A DNA stretch of 9,486 bases from contig NZWA01000025.1 of the NCBI GenBank assembly GCA_002697505.1, positions 1 to 9,486 of the forward strand, in the 5' to 3' direction. Shown one piece after another: positions 1 through 7,527 of this stretch. The stretch comes from Flavobacteriales bacterium. GTDB taxonomy: Bacteria > Bacteroidota > Bacteroidia > Flavobacteriales > BACL11. Every line of letters starts with the position of its first letter. The stretch's first letter is position 1. Made by a program: the position numbers and the translations under genes. The notes beneath the pieces are model-generated. The model searched no databases. It worked only from the letters and a program-made list of their open reading frames with translations, and had not been told where the DNA came from.

Positions 1-588
1 ATTTTGTTCTTTTAAAAACTTTCCAATACCAGAAATAGTTCCTCCTGTACCAACTCCAACAATAAAGTGAGTAATCTTTCCTTCTGTTTGCTCCCAAATT
101 TCAGGTCCAGTAGTTTCATAATGAGCTAATCTGTTTGATAGATTATCATATTGATTTGGATAAAACGAATTAGGAATTTCATTGTTTAATCTTTTCGCAA
201 CAGAATAGTAAGATTCAGGATGATCAGGATCAACATTTGTCGGACAAACATAGATTTCCGCCCCCATTGCTTTAAGAATATCAATTTTTTCTTTTGATTG
301 CTTATCTGAAATTGTGCAAATTAACTTATATCCTCTTTCAATACACACTAATGCTAGACCCATACCAGTATTGCCAGAAGTACCTTCTATAATAGTTGCT
401 CCTTTAGAAATTATACCCTTCTTTTCAGCATCCTCAATCATTTTTAATGCCATTCGATCTTTTGTCGAATGACCAGGATTAAAGCTTTCAACTTTCGCTA
501 AAACTAAAGCCTGAGTTTCGACAACATTGTTAAGCTTAACTAATGGAGTATCCCCTATAGTTTCAACAATATTTTCAAAATATTTCAT
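1..588 (-). CDS. Cystathionine beta-synthase-like PLP enzyme, N-terminal 196 residues (3' end cut by window edge)
   Basis: This is a fold-type II PLP enzyme of the cysteine synthase/cystathionine beta-synthase family, which condenses serine (or O-acetylserine) with homocysteine or sulfide in the cytoplasm. The ATG at 588 opens a protein beginning MKYFENIVETIGDTPLVKLN. The predicted PLP lysine is K43 in NPGHSTKDR (37-45). EGTSGNTGMG (68-77) is the substrate-binding loop and GTGGTISG (180-187) the PLP-phosphate loop. The stretch EIPNS...QYDNLSN...AHYETTGPEIWEQ (about 141-171) resembles cystathionine beta-synthase more than CysK, so I favour that name. Whether C-terminal regulatory CBS domains follow cannot be seen. 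The gene starts 18 bp after the stop of the upstream permease on the same strand, so co-transcription is likely, although a promoter-like box also sits 4 nt before its ATG. Cysteine synthase is the main alternative. Confidence 0.85.
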   Translation of the reverse strand, partial: MKYFENIVETIGDTPLVKLNNVVETQALVLAKVESFNPGHSTKDRMALKMIEDAEKKGIISKGATIIEGTSGNTGMGLALVCIERGYKLICTISDKQSKEKIDILKAMGAEIYVCPTNVDPDHPESYYSVAKRLNNEIPNSFYPNQYDNLSNRLAHYETTGPEIWEQTEGKITHFIVGVGTGGTISGIGKFLKEQN

Positions 589-592
589 AGTA

Positions 593-600
593 CAAATTTA
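593..600 (-). promoter_or_regulatory. Possible -7 promoter box (TAnnTTTG) directly before the cystathionine beta-synthase gene
   Basis: Read on the minus strand the sequence is TAAATTTG, an exact match to the Bacteroidota -7 consensus TAnnTTTG. It ends 4 nt before the ATG at 588, so a transcript starting at the usual distance would begin at or next to that ATG and be nearly leaderless. No TTTG or TTG lies 17-23 nt upstream, so the -33 half is missing. This is a weak call; read-through from the permease gene may be the main source of expression. Confidence 0.25.
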
Positions 601-606
601 CCAATT

Positions 607-1830
607 TTACTCAAAACGAATGGAATCAATCAACTTCATATTTGTAATTATAGATGATGGAATAATCAATGCTAAATAACACATAACAATTGTACCAATA
701 TTTATTAGTAGCACACTAAAGAAATCATGATCAAATGGAATATGTTGCATGTAATATATAGACGAATCAAGTTTGAGAAACTGAAACTTTTTTTGTAAAA
801 AAGCCAAAATAAAGGCTAATAAATTTCCAAAAATTATTCCTACAGTAGCTATTTTTATTGACTGATATAAAAATATTTTTCGAACATTCCAATTTGATAA
901 ACCCATGGACTTTAAAACACCAACTAGCTGAACCTTCTCAAGAATTATAATAATTAAAACTGTAATCATATTTACTAAAGCTACTATGACCATTAATATA
1001 ATTATTAAAAAAACATTCATATTTTGTAGTTCTAGCCAATCAAAAAGTTCAGGAAATCTTTCCTTAATGCTTTCAGATTTTAAATTATAATCTGTTTTAT
1101 CATATACAAATTCAGCAACTTCATCCAGTTGTCTAAAATCATTAATTTTTATCTCAAGACCACCAACTTGTGAAGATTGCCAACTATTTAGTTTTTGTAT
1201 TTGCATTATATCTGCAATAACAAATAAGTCATCAAAATCCGAAAACGCAGTACTGAAAACTCCATGAATTATAAATTTTCTTACTCTAGGTGGGTCTTGT
1301 GCAAAATACATAAAAACAGGATCTCCTAAAGATAAATTTAAATTTTTAGCTACCTTCTCAGAGATAATAATTTTATTACTAGAAACGCTATCCGAAAGAG
1401 TCAAAGTATTACCGTTTATCATATTTTTATTAAAAAAATCCCAGTTGTAGTTTGAAGACACCCCCTTTAAAACTACACCTAAAATTTCATTTTCATTTTT
1501 TAAAACACCAGCCTTTGTTGCAAATGAACTTACATTTACAATATTTTCATTGCTTTGAAGCTCAGCAATTAAAGATTTATTTTTTTTTATCGGAACACTT
1601 TCATATGAATTATTATTAACAAAACTAGTTATAACTATATCTCCAGCAAAGCCAATAATTTTTTCAGTGATTTGATTTTTAAAACCTTTAGTAATCATAA
1701 TTGATAACAGCATTACAGTGACCGAAAGTGTAACGGCTAAAGTTCCAATTAATAAAATAGGTTTTGTATAACGATTATTTCCTTTCTTTGTAAAAAACAA
1801 TCGATTAGAAATATATAAGGATAAGTTCAT
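607..1830 (-). CDS. LolC/LolE-type ABC transporter permease (MacB/FtsX-like)
   Basis: An inner-membrane permease subunit of the LolCDE/MacB class, which works with an ATPase to extract lipoproteins or other substrates from the outer leaflet of the inner membrane. Positions are from the ATG at 1830 (407 residues). There is a short cytoplasmic N-terminus (MNLSLYISNRLFF), a first membrane segment at about 24-47, and a large periplasmic MacB-PCD-like domain at about 50-268. Three C-terminal membrane segments follow at about 271-297, 320-347 and 371-394, as in FtsX domains. EKVQLVGVLKSMGLSNWNV (298-316) is the cytoplasmic coupling helix that meets the ATPase. An in-frame ATG at 1845 would add five residues, but family members begin close to MNL, so 1830 is preferred. 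No ATPase gene is visible nearby, which is common for Bacteroidota homologues. It faces namZ head-to-head with a 1-bp gap. The exact substrate is inferred only from the family. Confidence 0.85.
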   Translation of the reverse strand: MNLSLYISNRLFFTKKGNNRYTKPILLIGTLAVTLSVTVMLLSIMITKGFKNQITEKIIGFAGDIVITSFVNNNSYESVPIKKNKSLIAELQSNENIVNVSSFATKAGVLKNENEILGVVLKGVSSNYNWDFFNKNMINGNTLTLSDSVSSNKIIISEKVAKNLNLSLGDPVFMYFAQDPPRVRKFIIHGVFSTAFSDFDDLFVIADIMQIQKLNSWQSSQVGGLEIKINDFRQLDEVAEFVYDKTDYNLKSESIKERFPELFDWLELQNMNVFLIIILMVIVALVNMITVLIIIILEKVQLVGVLKSMGLSNWNVRKIFLYQSIKIATVGIIFGNLLAFILAFLQKKFQFLKLDSSIYYMQHIPFDHDFFSVLLINIGTIVMCYLALIIPSSIITNMKLIDSIRFE

Positions 1831-1831
1831 A

Positions 1832-2977
1832 ATGACTACAAACATAAAACAAATAATTATTATTTTTTTAATGACACTATATTGTGATATTAATGCTAAT
1901 AATATTATACCTGCTTCACATAGAATTAACTCATATATTCATTTTATTAAAAATAAAAATGTTGCCATAATTAGCAATCAAACCTCAGTGATACACAATA
2001 CACACATTGTAGACACATTGATTCAATTAAATATTAATGTCAAAAAAGTGTTTGCTCCTGAACATGGTTTTAGAGGGGAAAAAGACGCTGGAGAAATAAT
2101 TAATGATAATTTTGACAAAAAAACAGGATTACCTATAATTTCTCTTTATGGTAAAAATAAAAAACCTACAAAATTTCAATTAGAAAATATTGATGTAATT
2201 TTATTTGACATTCAAGACGTGGGTGTAAGGTTTTATACTTATTTATCAACTCTTCATTATGTTATGGAAGCAGCTGCTGAAAATAATATCCCTGTTGTAG
2301 TTTTAGATAGACCAAACCCTAATAATCATTATATTGATGGGCCAGTATTAAAAAAGGAGTTTTCTTCATTTGTTGGCCTTCATCCTGTACCAATAGTGTA
2401 TGCTATGACTATTGGTGAATATGCAAAAATGATAAATGGCGAAAATTGGATTAAAAAAAAATGTGATTTAACTGTTATAAAAATGAAAGATTACAACAGA
2501 GAACAAGAGTACCAACTTCCAATAAAACCATCCCCTAATTTACCAAATACAAAATCAATCAATTTATATCCAAGTCTGTGTTTATTTGAAGGAACAAATG
2601 TAAGTATTGGAAGAGGAACAGATACTCCTTTTCAGCAATTTGGCTCTCCTTTTTTAAAAGGCAATTATAATTTTATTCCAAAAAGCAAAAATGGAAGCAA
2701 AAACCCTAAACATAAAGGTTTAAAGTGTTACGGAACAAATTTGCAATATTTAGACATTCATTTAAATTCTATCAATCTAAATTGGTTAATAAATTGTTAC
2801 AACGAAACTACAAACAAGGAAAAATTTTTTAATAGTTTTTTTGATAAGTTAGCAGGAACAAACCGACTTAGAAATGATATAATTAGCGGAAAAAATGAAA
2901 GCGAAATAAAAAAAAGTTGGCAAAAAGATTTGAAAAGTTTTTTGCAAATAAGAGAAAAGTATCTGATATATAGGTGA
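1832..2977 (+). CDS. namZ: Exo-beta-N-acetylmuramidase NamZ-like protein (DUF1343, GH171 family)
   Basis: A secreted peptidoglycan-turnover enzyme family that releases MurNAc from the non-reducing ends of glycan fragments, presumably in the periplasm here. The 381 residues show nearly all conserved DUF1343 blocks: ISNQTS (47-52), FAPEHGFRG (74-82), DIQDVGVRFYTY (126-137), LDRPNP (158-163), PSPNLP (233-238) and EGTNVSIGRGTDTPF (253-267). The C-terminus (LAGTNRLRNDI... to REKYLIY) is the usual family ending, so the gene is complete. Residues 1-22 form a hydrophobic signal peptide with a plausible cleavage after DINA. The next in-frame ATG (1871) would destroy that signal, so 1832 is preferred. 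An AAGGA at 1817-1821 could help ribosome binding, though Bacteroidota rely little on such sites. No other MurNAc recycling genes (murQ, nagZ, amgK) are visible here. Family assignment is firm; the enzymatic activity is inferred from characterised NamZ proteins. Confidence 0.9.
   Translation: MTTNIKQIIIIFLMTLYCDINANNIIPASHRINSYIHFIKNKNVAIISNQTSVIHNTHIVDTLIQLNINVKKVFAPEHGFRGEKDAGEIINDNFDKKTGLPIISLYGKNKKPTKFQLENIDVILFDIQDVGVRFYTYLSTLHYVMEAAAENNIPVVVLDRPNPNNHYIDGPVLKKEFSSFVGLHPVPIVYAMTIGEYAKMINGENWIKKKCDLTVIKMKDYNREQEYQLPIKPSPNLPNTKSINLYPSLCLFEGTNVSIGRGTDTPFQQFGSPFLKGNYNFIPKSKNGSKNPKHKGLKCYGTNLQYLDIHLNSINLNWLINCYNETTNKEKFFNSFFDKLAGTNRLRNDIISGKNESEIKKSWQKDLKSFLQIREKYLIYR
1839..1846 (-). promoter_or_regulatory. 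Possible -7 promoter box for the LolC/E-like permease, inside namZ
   Basis: On the minus strand this reads TATGTTTG, matching TAnnTTTG, and ends 8 nt before the ATG at 1830. The implied transcript would have a leader of only a few bases, and the box would lie within the first codons of the divergent namZ gene. No TTTG or TTG sits at the expected -33 position. The box overlaps the alternative ATG at 1845, which adds slight support for the 1830 start. Low confidence. Confidence 0.2.
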
Positions 2978-2983
2978 CAAAAA

Positions 2984-4183
2984 TTAATTAACTCGTCCTG
3001 GATAGCTAGCTAATGCAGCTTTAAGACAGCTAGTAGCTTTTATTAGTGACTCTTGATTTAAAACATATGCTATTCTTACTTGGTTATGACCAGTATCATT
3101 GGTAGAATAAAAACCTGCAGCTGGTGCAATCATTATTGTTTCTCCATTTAAATCAAACTCTTCGAGTACCCATTGTGCAAAATTATCAGCATTGTCTATA
3201 GGTAATTGAGCTATTACATAAAATGCACCTTTAGGAATAGGACAAATAACACCGTCAATTTTATTTAATTCATTTATTAAAACATCTCTTCTTTCTTCAT
3301 ATTCTTTAATAACTTCATTAAAATAACTACTTGGTGTATTTAAAGCAGCTTCTGCAGCAATCTGACCAAATGTTGGAGGTGATAGTCTTGCTTGAGCAAA
3401 TTTTAATGCGGTATCAATAACTTGCATATTTTTTGAAACTATACATCCAATTCTAATACCGCACATACTGTACCTTTTTGAAGTTGAATCAATAACAACT
3501 GCATTATCCTCTAAACCATCAATACTTAGCACAGAAATATGTTTGTTCCCATCATAAATAAACTCCCTATATACTTCATCTGAGAATAAAAATAAATTAT
3601 GCTTAACAACAATTTCTTTTAACCTTTGCAGTTCTTCTTTTGAATATAAATATCCAGTTGGATTTCCTGGGTTGCAAATAAGTATTGCTTTTGTATTTTC
3701 ATTAATCAAAGTCTCAAACTCATCTATTTCAGGTAAAGAAAAGCCTGAGTTAATAGAGGTTTTAATTGGTTTAACCTTCACGCCAGCTGAAATTGAGAAA
3801 CCATTATAATTTGCATAAAATGGTTCTGGAACTATAATTTCATCATCTGGATCGAGACATGAATTTAAAGCAAAAAGAAGCGCTTCAGAACCTCCAGTAG
3901 TTACTAACAAATTATTATAATTGATATCAATTCCTAATTCGTTATAATATCTAGCCAAACCTTTCCTATAACTTTCAAAACCAGCTGAATGTGAATACTC
4001 TATTACTTGTTGTGAAAAACTACTTATTGCATCAAGTGCAACTTTTGGTGAATGAATATCAGGCTGACCTATATTTAAGTGATATACTTTTTTACCTGCT
4101 TTTTTAGCTTTTTCAGCAAATGGTACTAGTTTTCTAATTGGTGAGGAAGGCATATCAATACCTTTTTTGGAAACTGTTGGCAT
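2984..4183 (-). CDS. PLP-dependent class I/II aminotransferase (aspartate aminotransferase-like)
   Basis: A cytoplasmic fold-type I aminotransferase that moves an amino group between an amino acid, probably aspartate or another dicarboxylic or aromatic one, and a 2-oxo acid. The 399-residue length is normal. Visible hallmarks are YHLNIGQPDI (34-43), the TTGGSEAL cofactor loop (95-102), NPGNPTG (171-177, with the Asn that contacts PLP), SDEVY (201-205; Asp202 pairs with the pyridine nitrogen), the PLP lysine K236 in STSKRYSMCGIRIG (233-246), and the carboxylate-binding arginine R370 in QVRIAYVLN. The start MPTVSKKGIDMPSSPIRKL matches Bacteroidota relatives. It lies 63 bp downstream of DUF1573 on the same strand, with no strong promoter between them, so it may share that transcript. 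Its stop is 6 bp from the convergent namZ stop. Substrate range cannot be read from sequence, so no gene symbol is given. Confidence 0.92.
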   Translation of the reverse strand: MPTVSKKGIDMPSSPIRKLVPFAEKAKKAGKKVYHLNIGQPDIHSPKVALDAISSFSQQVIEYSHSAGFESYRKGLARYYNELGIDINYNNLLVTTGGSEALLFALNSCLDPDDEIIVPEPFYANYNGFSISAGVKVKPIKTSINSGFSLPEIDEFETLINENTKAILICNPGNPTGYLYSKEELQRLKEIVVKHNLFLFSDEVYREFIYDGNKHISVLSIDGLEDNAVVIDSTSKRYSMCGIRIGCIVSKNMQVIDTALKFAQARLSPPTFGQIAAEAALNTPSSYFNEVIKEYEERRDVLINELNKIDGVICPIPKGAFYVIAQLPIDNADNFAQWVLEEFDLNGETIMIAPAAGFYSTNDTGHNQVRIAYVLNQESLIKATSCLKAALASYPGRVN

Positions 4184-4246
4184 ATTTTAAATTTAAATAT
4201 AATTAACCAAAGAATAAAAAGTAAATTTGAAATTACTATATAATTG

Positions 4247-4771
4247 CTATTTTTCTAAAGGTGCACCTGAATTATCTTTTTCAGGAAATGAAGCGTCTTT
4301 TGGTGGAGGATTTACTTCGCCTTTAATAGTAAGAATAACAGGTCTTTTGCTAGCGTTTGTTGTAAGTGTAATAGTTTTAGTAAACTTGCCAACTCTATTT
4401 GTTGCATATTTTACTTTTATTTTTTCAGTAACCCCTGGTGCAATAGGCTCTCTAGGCCAAGTAGGTACAGTACAACCACATGAACCTTTCGCATTTTTAA
4501 TAACTAACGGTTCAGAACCATTATTTGTAAAAACAAACTCTCTATTACCATCAGAATTATGATCAATAACGCCATAATCAACTACTTTGGATTCAAAATC
4601 GATAGTTGCATCAACAATTTCTTTTTTATCATCAGATTTTGATTTTACATCATTGTTGTCAGACTTTTTTTCAATTTTTATATCTTTTTTTTCATTTCCT
4701 CCGAAGATATTTTGAGCATTCGCTGTATGTAAAAAAGCGCACAAGAAGAATAGTATAAAATAATTTTTCAT
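4247..4771 (-). CDS. Secreted DUF1573 protein with a charged N-terminal linker
   Basis: A 174-residue exported protein of unknown biochemical role carrying one DUF1573 domain, an immunoglobulin/ASH-like beta-sandwich common in Bacteroidota. Residues 1-19 are a clear Sec signal peptide (MKNYFILFFLCAFLHTANA) with cleavage before Q20. Residues 28-52 are a low-complexity Lys/Asp/Ser linker. The domain spans about 57-153 and shows the conserved DYGVID, FTNNGSEPLVI and GSCGCTVP (96-103) motifs, followed by KVKYATNRVGKF and LTIKGEV. The CGC pair could form a disulfide or bind metal, but this is not known. The tail (154-174) is Pro/charge-rich and probably disordered. A good promoter lies just upstream (4799-4829). 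The gene stands divergent from valS and precedes an aminotransferase on the same strand. Family assignment is firm; function is unknown. Confidence 0.9.
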   Translation of the reverse strand: MKNYFILFFLCAFLHTANAQNIFGGNEKKDIKIEKKSDNNDVKSKSDDKKEIVDATIDFESKVVDYGVIDHNSDGNREFVFTNNGSEPLVIKNAKGSCGCTVPTWPREPIAPGVTEKIKVKYATNRVGKFTKTITLTTNASKRPVILTIKGEVNPPPKDASFPEKDNSGAPLEK

Positions 4772-4798
4772 TTTATTATATTGTTTTTATTTTAACGA

Positions 4799-4829
4799 CA
4801 AAACTACTAAAATATTTTCTGACAGCAAA
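4799..4829 (-). promoter_or_regulatory. Bacteroidota-type promoter for the DUF1573 gene
   Basis: On the minus strand a -33 TTTG (4829-4826) is followed by exactly 19 nt and then TAGTTTTG (4806-4799), an exact TAnnTTTG -7 box. This is the pattern recognised by the primary sigma factor of Bacteroidota. The implied start is near 4794, giving a leader of about 20-25 nt before the ATG at 4771. It lies in the 113-bp region (4772-4884) shared with divergent valS, which holds no gene of its own. It may also drive the downstream aminotransferase. Confidence 0.65.
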
Positions 4830-4884
4830 CAAAATAATTATATGATATAGATTTTGTAAACTTGCAAATAAATATAATATAAGT

Positions 4885-7497
4885 TTGAAAGAGATTCCAA
4901 AAAAATATAATCCTCAAGAAGTAGAAGAAAAATGGTATGATCACTGGATGAAAAAAAAATATTTTTTTTCTTCTCCTGATGAGAGAAAAAGCTATACAAT
5001 TGTAATACCACCACCAAACGTAACTGGAGTACTGCATATGGGGCACATGCTTAACAATACTCTTCAAGATGTTATGGTTAGAAAAGCAAGAATGGAAGGT
5101 TTCAATTGTTGTTGGGTACCTGGAACTGACCATGCTTCTATTGCAACAGAAGCAAAAGTGGTTGATAAACTAATGAAAAATGGAATTGATAAAAAAGATT
5201 TAAGCAGAAAAGAATTTTTAGATCATGCATGGGAATGGAAAGAAAAGCATGGTGGAATTATTCTGGAACAGTTAAAGAAACTAGGTGCATCTTGTGATTG
5301 GAACAGAACAAAATTTACAATGGATGATGAACTAAGTGAATCTGTAATAGATGTATTTATAGACTTATTTAACAAAGATTTAATTTATAGAGGTGTTAGA
5401 ATGGTAAACTGGGATCCTGAAGCACAAACTGCTGTTTCAGATGAAGAAGTTATTCACAAAGAGGTCCAATCCAAATTATTCTATATAAAATATAAATTAA
5501 AAAATAGTACTGAAATTATTGAAATTGCAACAACTAGACCTGAAACTATACTTGGGGATTCAGCAATATGTGTAAATCCAAATGATGAAAGATACAAACA
5601 TTTAAAAAATCAATATGCATTAGTTCCATTAATTAACAGAGAAATACCAATAATATTTGATGATTATGTGGATATGGAATTTGGATCGGGAGCTCTTAAA
5701 ATAACACCTGCACATGATGTTAACGATTATAAAATCGGCATAAAACATAATCTAGAAATCATAGATATTTTAAATGATGATGGAAGTTTAAATGAAAATG
5801 CAATTCTATTTACAAATAAAGACAGGTTTGAGGTAAGAAAGTTAATAGAAATAAAATTAAAAGAAAATAACTCTTTAAGTAAGGTTGAAAATCATTTAAA
5901 CAGCATTGGTTTCTCAGAAAGAACAAATTCTGTCATAGAACCAAAGCTTTCTATGCAGTGGTTTTGTAAAATGAAAGAATTTTCTAAACCAGCACTTGAT
6001 AATGTACTAAATGACAATATAAAATTTCATCCAAAAAAATTTAAAAACACTTACAAACATTGGCTAGAAAATATAAAAGACTGGTGTGTCTCAAGACAAC
6101 TTTGGTGGGGACAACAAATTCCAGCATACTACTATGATGGGAATAAATTTGTTGTTGCAAAAAACAAAGAAGAGGCACTTATTTTGGCTCGAAAGAAAAA
6201 TCCAAAAATTAATTTAAATGATCTAAAACAAGATGTAGATGTTTTAGACACATGGTTTTCCTCATGGCTTTGGCCAATATCAGTTTTTGATGGAATAAGA
6301 AATCCAAATAATAAAGAAATTAATTATTATTATCCAACAAATGATTTAGTTACAGCTCCAGAAATTTTATTTTTTTGGGTTGCAAGAATGATTATGGCAG
6401 GCTATGAGTATAAAAATGATATGCCATTTAAAAACGTATATTTAACTGGAATTGTTAGAGACAAATTAGGAAGAAAAATGAGCAAATCTCTTGGTAATTC
6501 TCCAGATCCTATTGCTTTGATTGATAAATATGGCGCAGATGGTGTTAGAGTAGGTATGTTATTATGTTCACCTGCAGGAAACGATCTGCCTTTCAACGAA
6601 AATTTATGTGAACAGGGAAGAAATTTTTCAAATAAAATTTGGAATGCTTTTAGGCTTATCAAAAGTTGGAAAGTTGAAGAAATTGAACAGGCCAAATCAT
6701 CTAAAATGGCAATACTATGGTTTGAAAATAAACTAAATAAAGAACTAGAAGAAATAAATAAATCATTTAAAACTTATCGAATTTCGGAAGCTCTAATGAC
6801 TACATACAAGTTAATTTGGGATGATTTTTGTTCTATTTATTTAGAAATAATCAAACCTTCTTATGGATTACCAATTGACAAAAAATCTTACGACCATACT
6901 GTTGATTTTTTAGAAAAGTTGTTAAAATCACTTCATCCATTTTCTCCTTTTATAACTGAAGAAATATGGCATCTTATTAAAGATAGGAACGATGATATCA
7001 TAATTTCAGACTGGCCAAAAACTAAAAATTATGATGAAAATTTAATTCAACAGTTTTCTATAGCTCTAGAAGTTGTTTCGTGCATAAGAAATTTTAGAAA
7101 AGAAAAAAATATTCAATTTAAACAAAAAATATCTTTATTAGTTAAACAAAAAGTTAAAATAAAAAATATTTTTTATTCAGTAATTTGCAAATTAGCTAAT
7201 ATAGATGAAATTTCAGATGCAGAAAATAATACAAGTCCATCTTATTCATTTATGATTGGATCTGATGAATATTTTATTCCTTATAATGACTCAATCGATA
7301 TAGCAGCAGAAATAAAGAAAATTGAAAAAGAAATAGAATACATACAAGGATTTATTAAAATTGTTAATAATAAATTATCAAATCAAAACTTTATTAAAAA
7401 AGCACCAAAAAATTTAGTTGAGTCAGAAAAAAATAAACTTATGGATGGAAATATTAAATTAGAAATTTTAACCAATAAATTAAAAAATCTAAAATAA
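4885..7497 (+). CDS. valS: Valine--tRNA ligase, TTG start
   Basis: The class I aminoacyl-tRNA synthetase that charges tRNA-Val in the cytoplasm; essential. The 870 residues contain the whole enzyme: PPNVTGVLHMGH (43-54, the HIGH motif as HMGH), an inserted CP1 editing domain (about 190-350) with ATTRPET (215-221) and GSGALKITPAHD (267-278), KMSKS (531-535), GADGVRVGMLL (550-560), an anticodon-binding helical region (about 610-750), and a C-terminal Lys/Glu-rich coiled coil (about 804-870). The start is TTG. The upstream in-frame stop is TGA at 4843-4845, with no ATG or GTG between them, and the first in-frame ATG (4948, residue 22) would remove the family-conserved YNPQEVEEKWY at 8-18. A TAAGTTTG box overlaps the TTG, which is hard to reconcile with that start. 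It stands divergent from DUF1573 and its stop is 3 bp from the convergent lipoprotein gene. Confidence 0.97.
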   Translation: MKEIPKKYNPQEVEEKWYDHWMKKKYFFSSPDERKSYTIVIPPPNVTGVLHMGHMLNNTLQDVMVRKARMEGFNCCWVPGTDHASIATEAKVVDKLMKNGIDKKDLSRKEFLDHAWEWKEKHGGIILEQLKKLGASCDWNRTKFTMDDELSESVIDVFIDLFNKDLIYRGVRMVNWDPEAQTAVSDEEVIHKEVQSKLFYIKYKLKNSTEIIEIATTRPETILGDSAICVNPNDERYKHLKNQYALVPLINREIPIIFDDYVDMEFGSGALKITPAHDVNDYKIGIKHNLEIIDILNDDGSLNENAILFTNKDRFEVRKLIEIKLKENNSLSKVENHLNSIGFSERTNSVIEPKLSMQWFCKMKEFSKPALDNVLNDNIKFHPKKFKNTYKHWLENIKDWCVSRQLWWGQQIPAYYYDGNKFVVAKNKEEALILARKKNPKINLNDLKQDVDVLDTWFSSWLWPISVFDGIRNPNNKEINYYYPTNDLVTAPEILFFWVARMIMAGYEYKNDMPFKNVYLTGIVRDKLGRKMSKSLGNSPDPIALIDKYGADGVRVGMLLCSPAGNDLPFNENLCEQGRNFSNKIWNAFRLIKSWKVEEIEQAKSSKMAILWFENKLNKELEEINKSFKTYRISEALMTTYKLIWDDFCSIYLEIIKPSYGLPIDKKSYDHTVDFLEKLLKSLHPFSPFITEEIWHLIKDRNDDIIISDWPKTKNYDENLIQQFSIALEVVSCIRNFRKEKNIQFKQKISLLVKQKVKIKNIFYSVICKLANIDEISDAENNTSPSYSFMIGSDEYFIPYNDSIDIAAEIKKIEKEIEYIQGFIKIVNNKLSNQNFIKKAPKNLVESEKNKLMDGNIKLEILTNKLKNLK
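4952..4969. repeat. Perfect 18-bp A/T palindrome inside valS (A8-TA-T8)
   Basis: Eight A, then TA, then eight T: a perfect inverted repeat with no spacer, flanked on the left by one further A. It encodes Lys-Lys-Tyr-Phe-Phe at about residues 23-28 of valS. Homopolymer runs this long are prone to polymerase slippage and sequencing error, yet the frame is intact here. It is probably a by-product of AT-rich codon use. Confidence 0.8.
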
Positions 7498-7527
7498 TAT
7501 TTACCACATATTAGTTTTTATTTTTTT
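7495..7527 (+). terminator. Weak candidate intrinsic terminator after valS
   Basis: TAATAT (7495-7500) pairs with ATATTA (7508-7513) around a 7-nt loop, followed by a T-rich run (7515-7527, one A interrupting). The stem is all A-U pairs and begins at the valS stop codon, so it would be unstable. The T-run also encodes lysines of the lipoprotein gene on the opposite strand, which could explain it without any terminator role. Confidence 0.25.

Noticed and set aside
1763..1790. Possible namZ promoter (TTTG, then TTTCTTTG)
   Set aside because: The -7 box has a mismatch in the conserved TA and the spacing is only 16 nt; too weak to list as a feature.
1843..1845. Upstream ATG for the LolC/E-like permease
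   Set aside because: It adds only MFVVI before the family-typical MNLSLYI start and would overlap namZ coding sequence; 1830 fits the family better.
4227..4562. Plus-strand open frame of 111 codons
   Set aside because: It lies antisense to the well-supported DUF1573 gene, has no recognisable motif, and its second half is a shadow of the conserved DUF1573 codons.
4807..5133. Minus-strand open frame of 108 codons across the valS 5' end
   Set aside because: Antisense to conserved valS including its HMGH motif; the Phe/Ile/Tyr-rich product reflects reversed Lys/Asn codons.
6402..6695. Minus-strand open frame of 97 codons inside valS
   Set aside because: Antisense to the KMSKS region of valS, with no independent start signal or motif.
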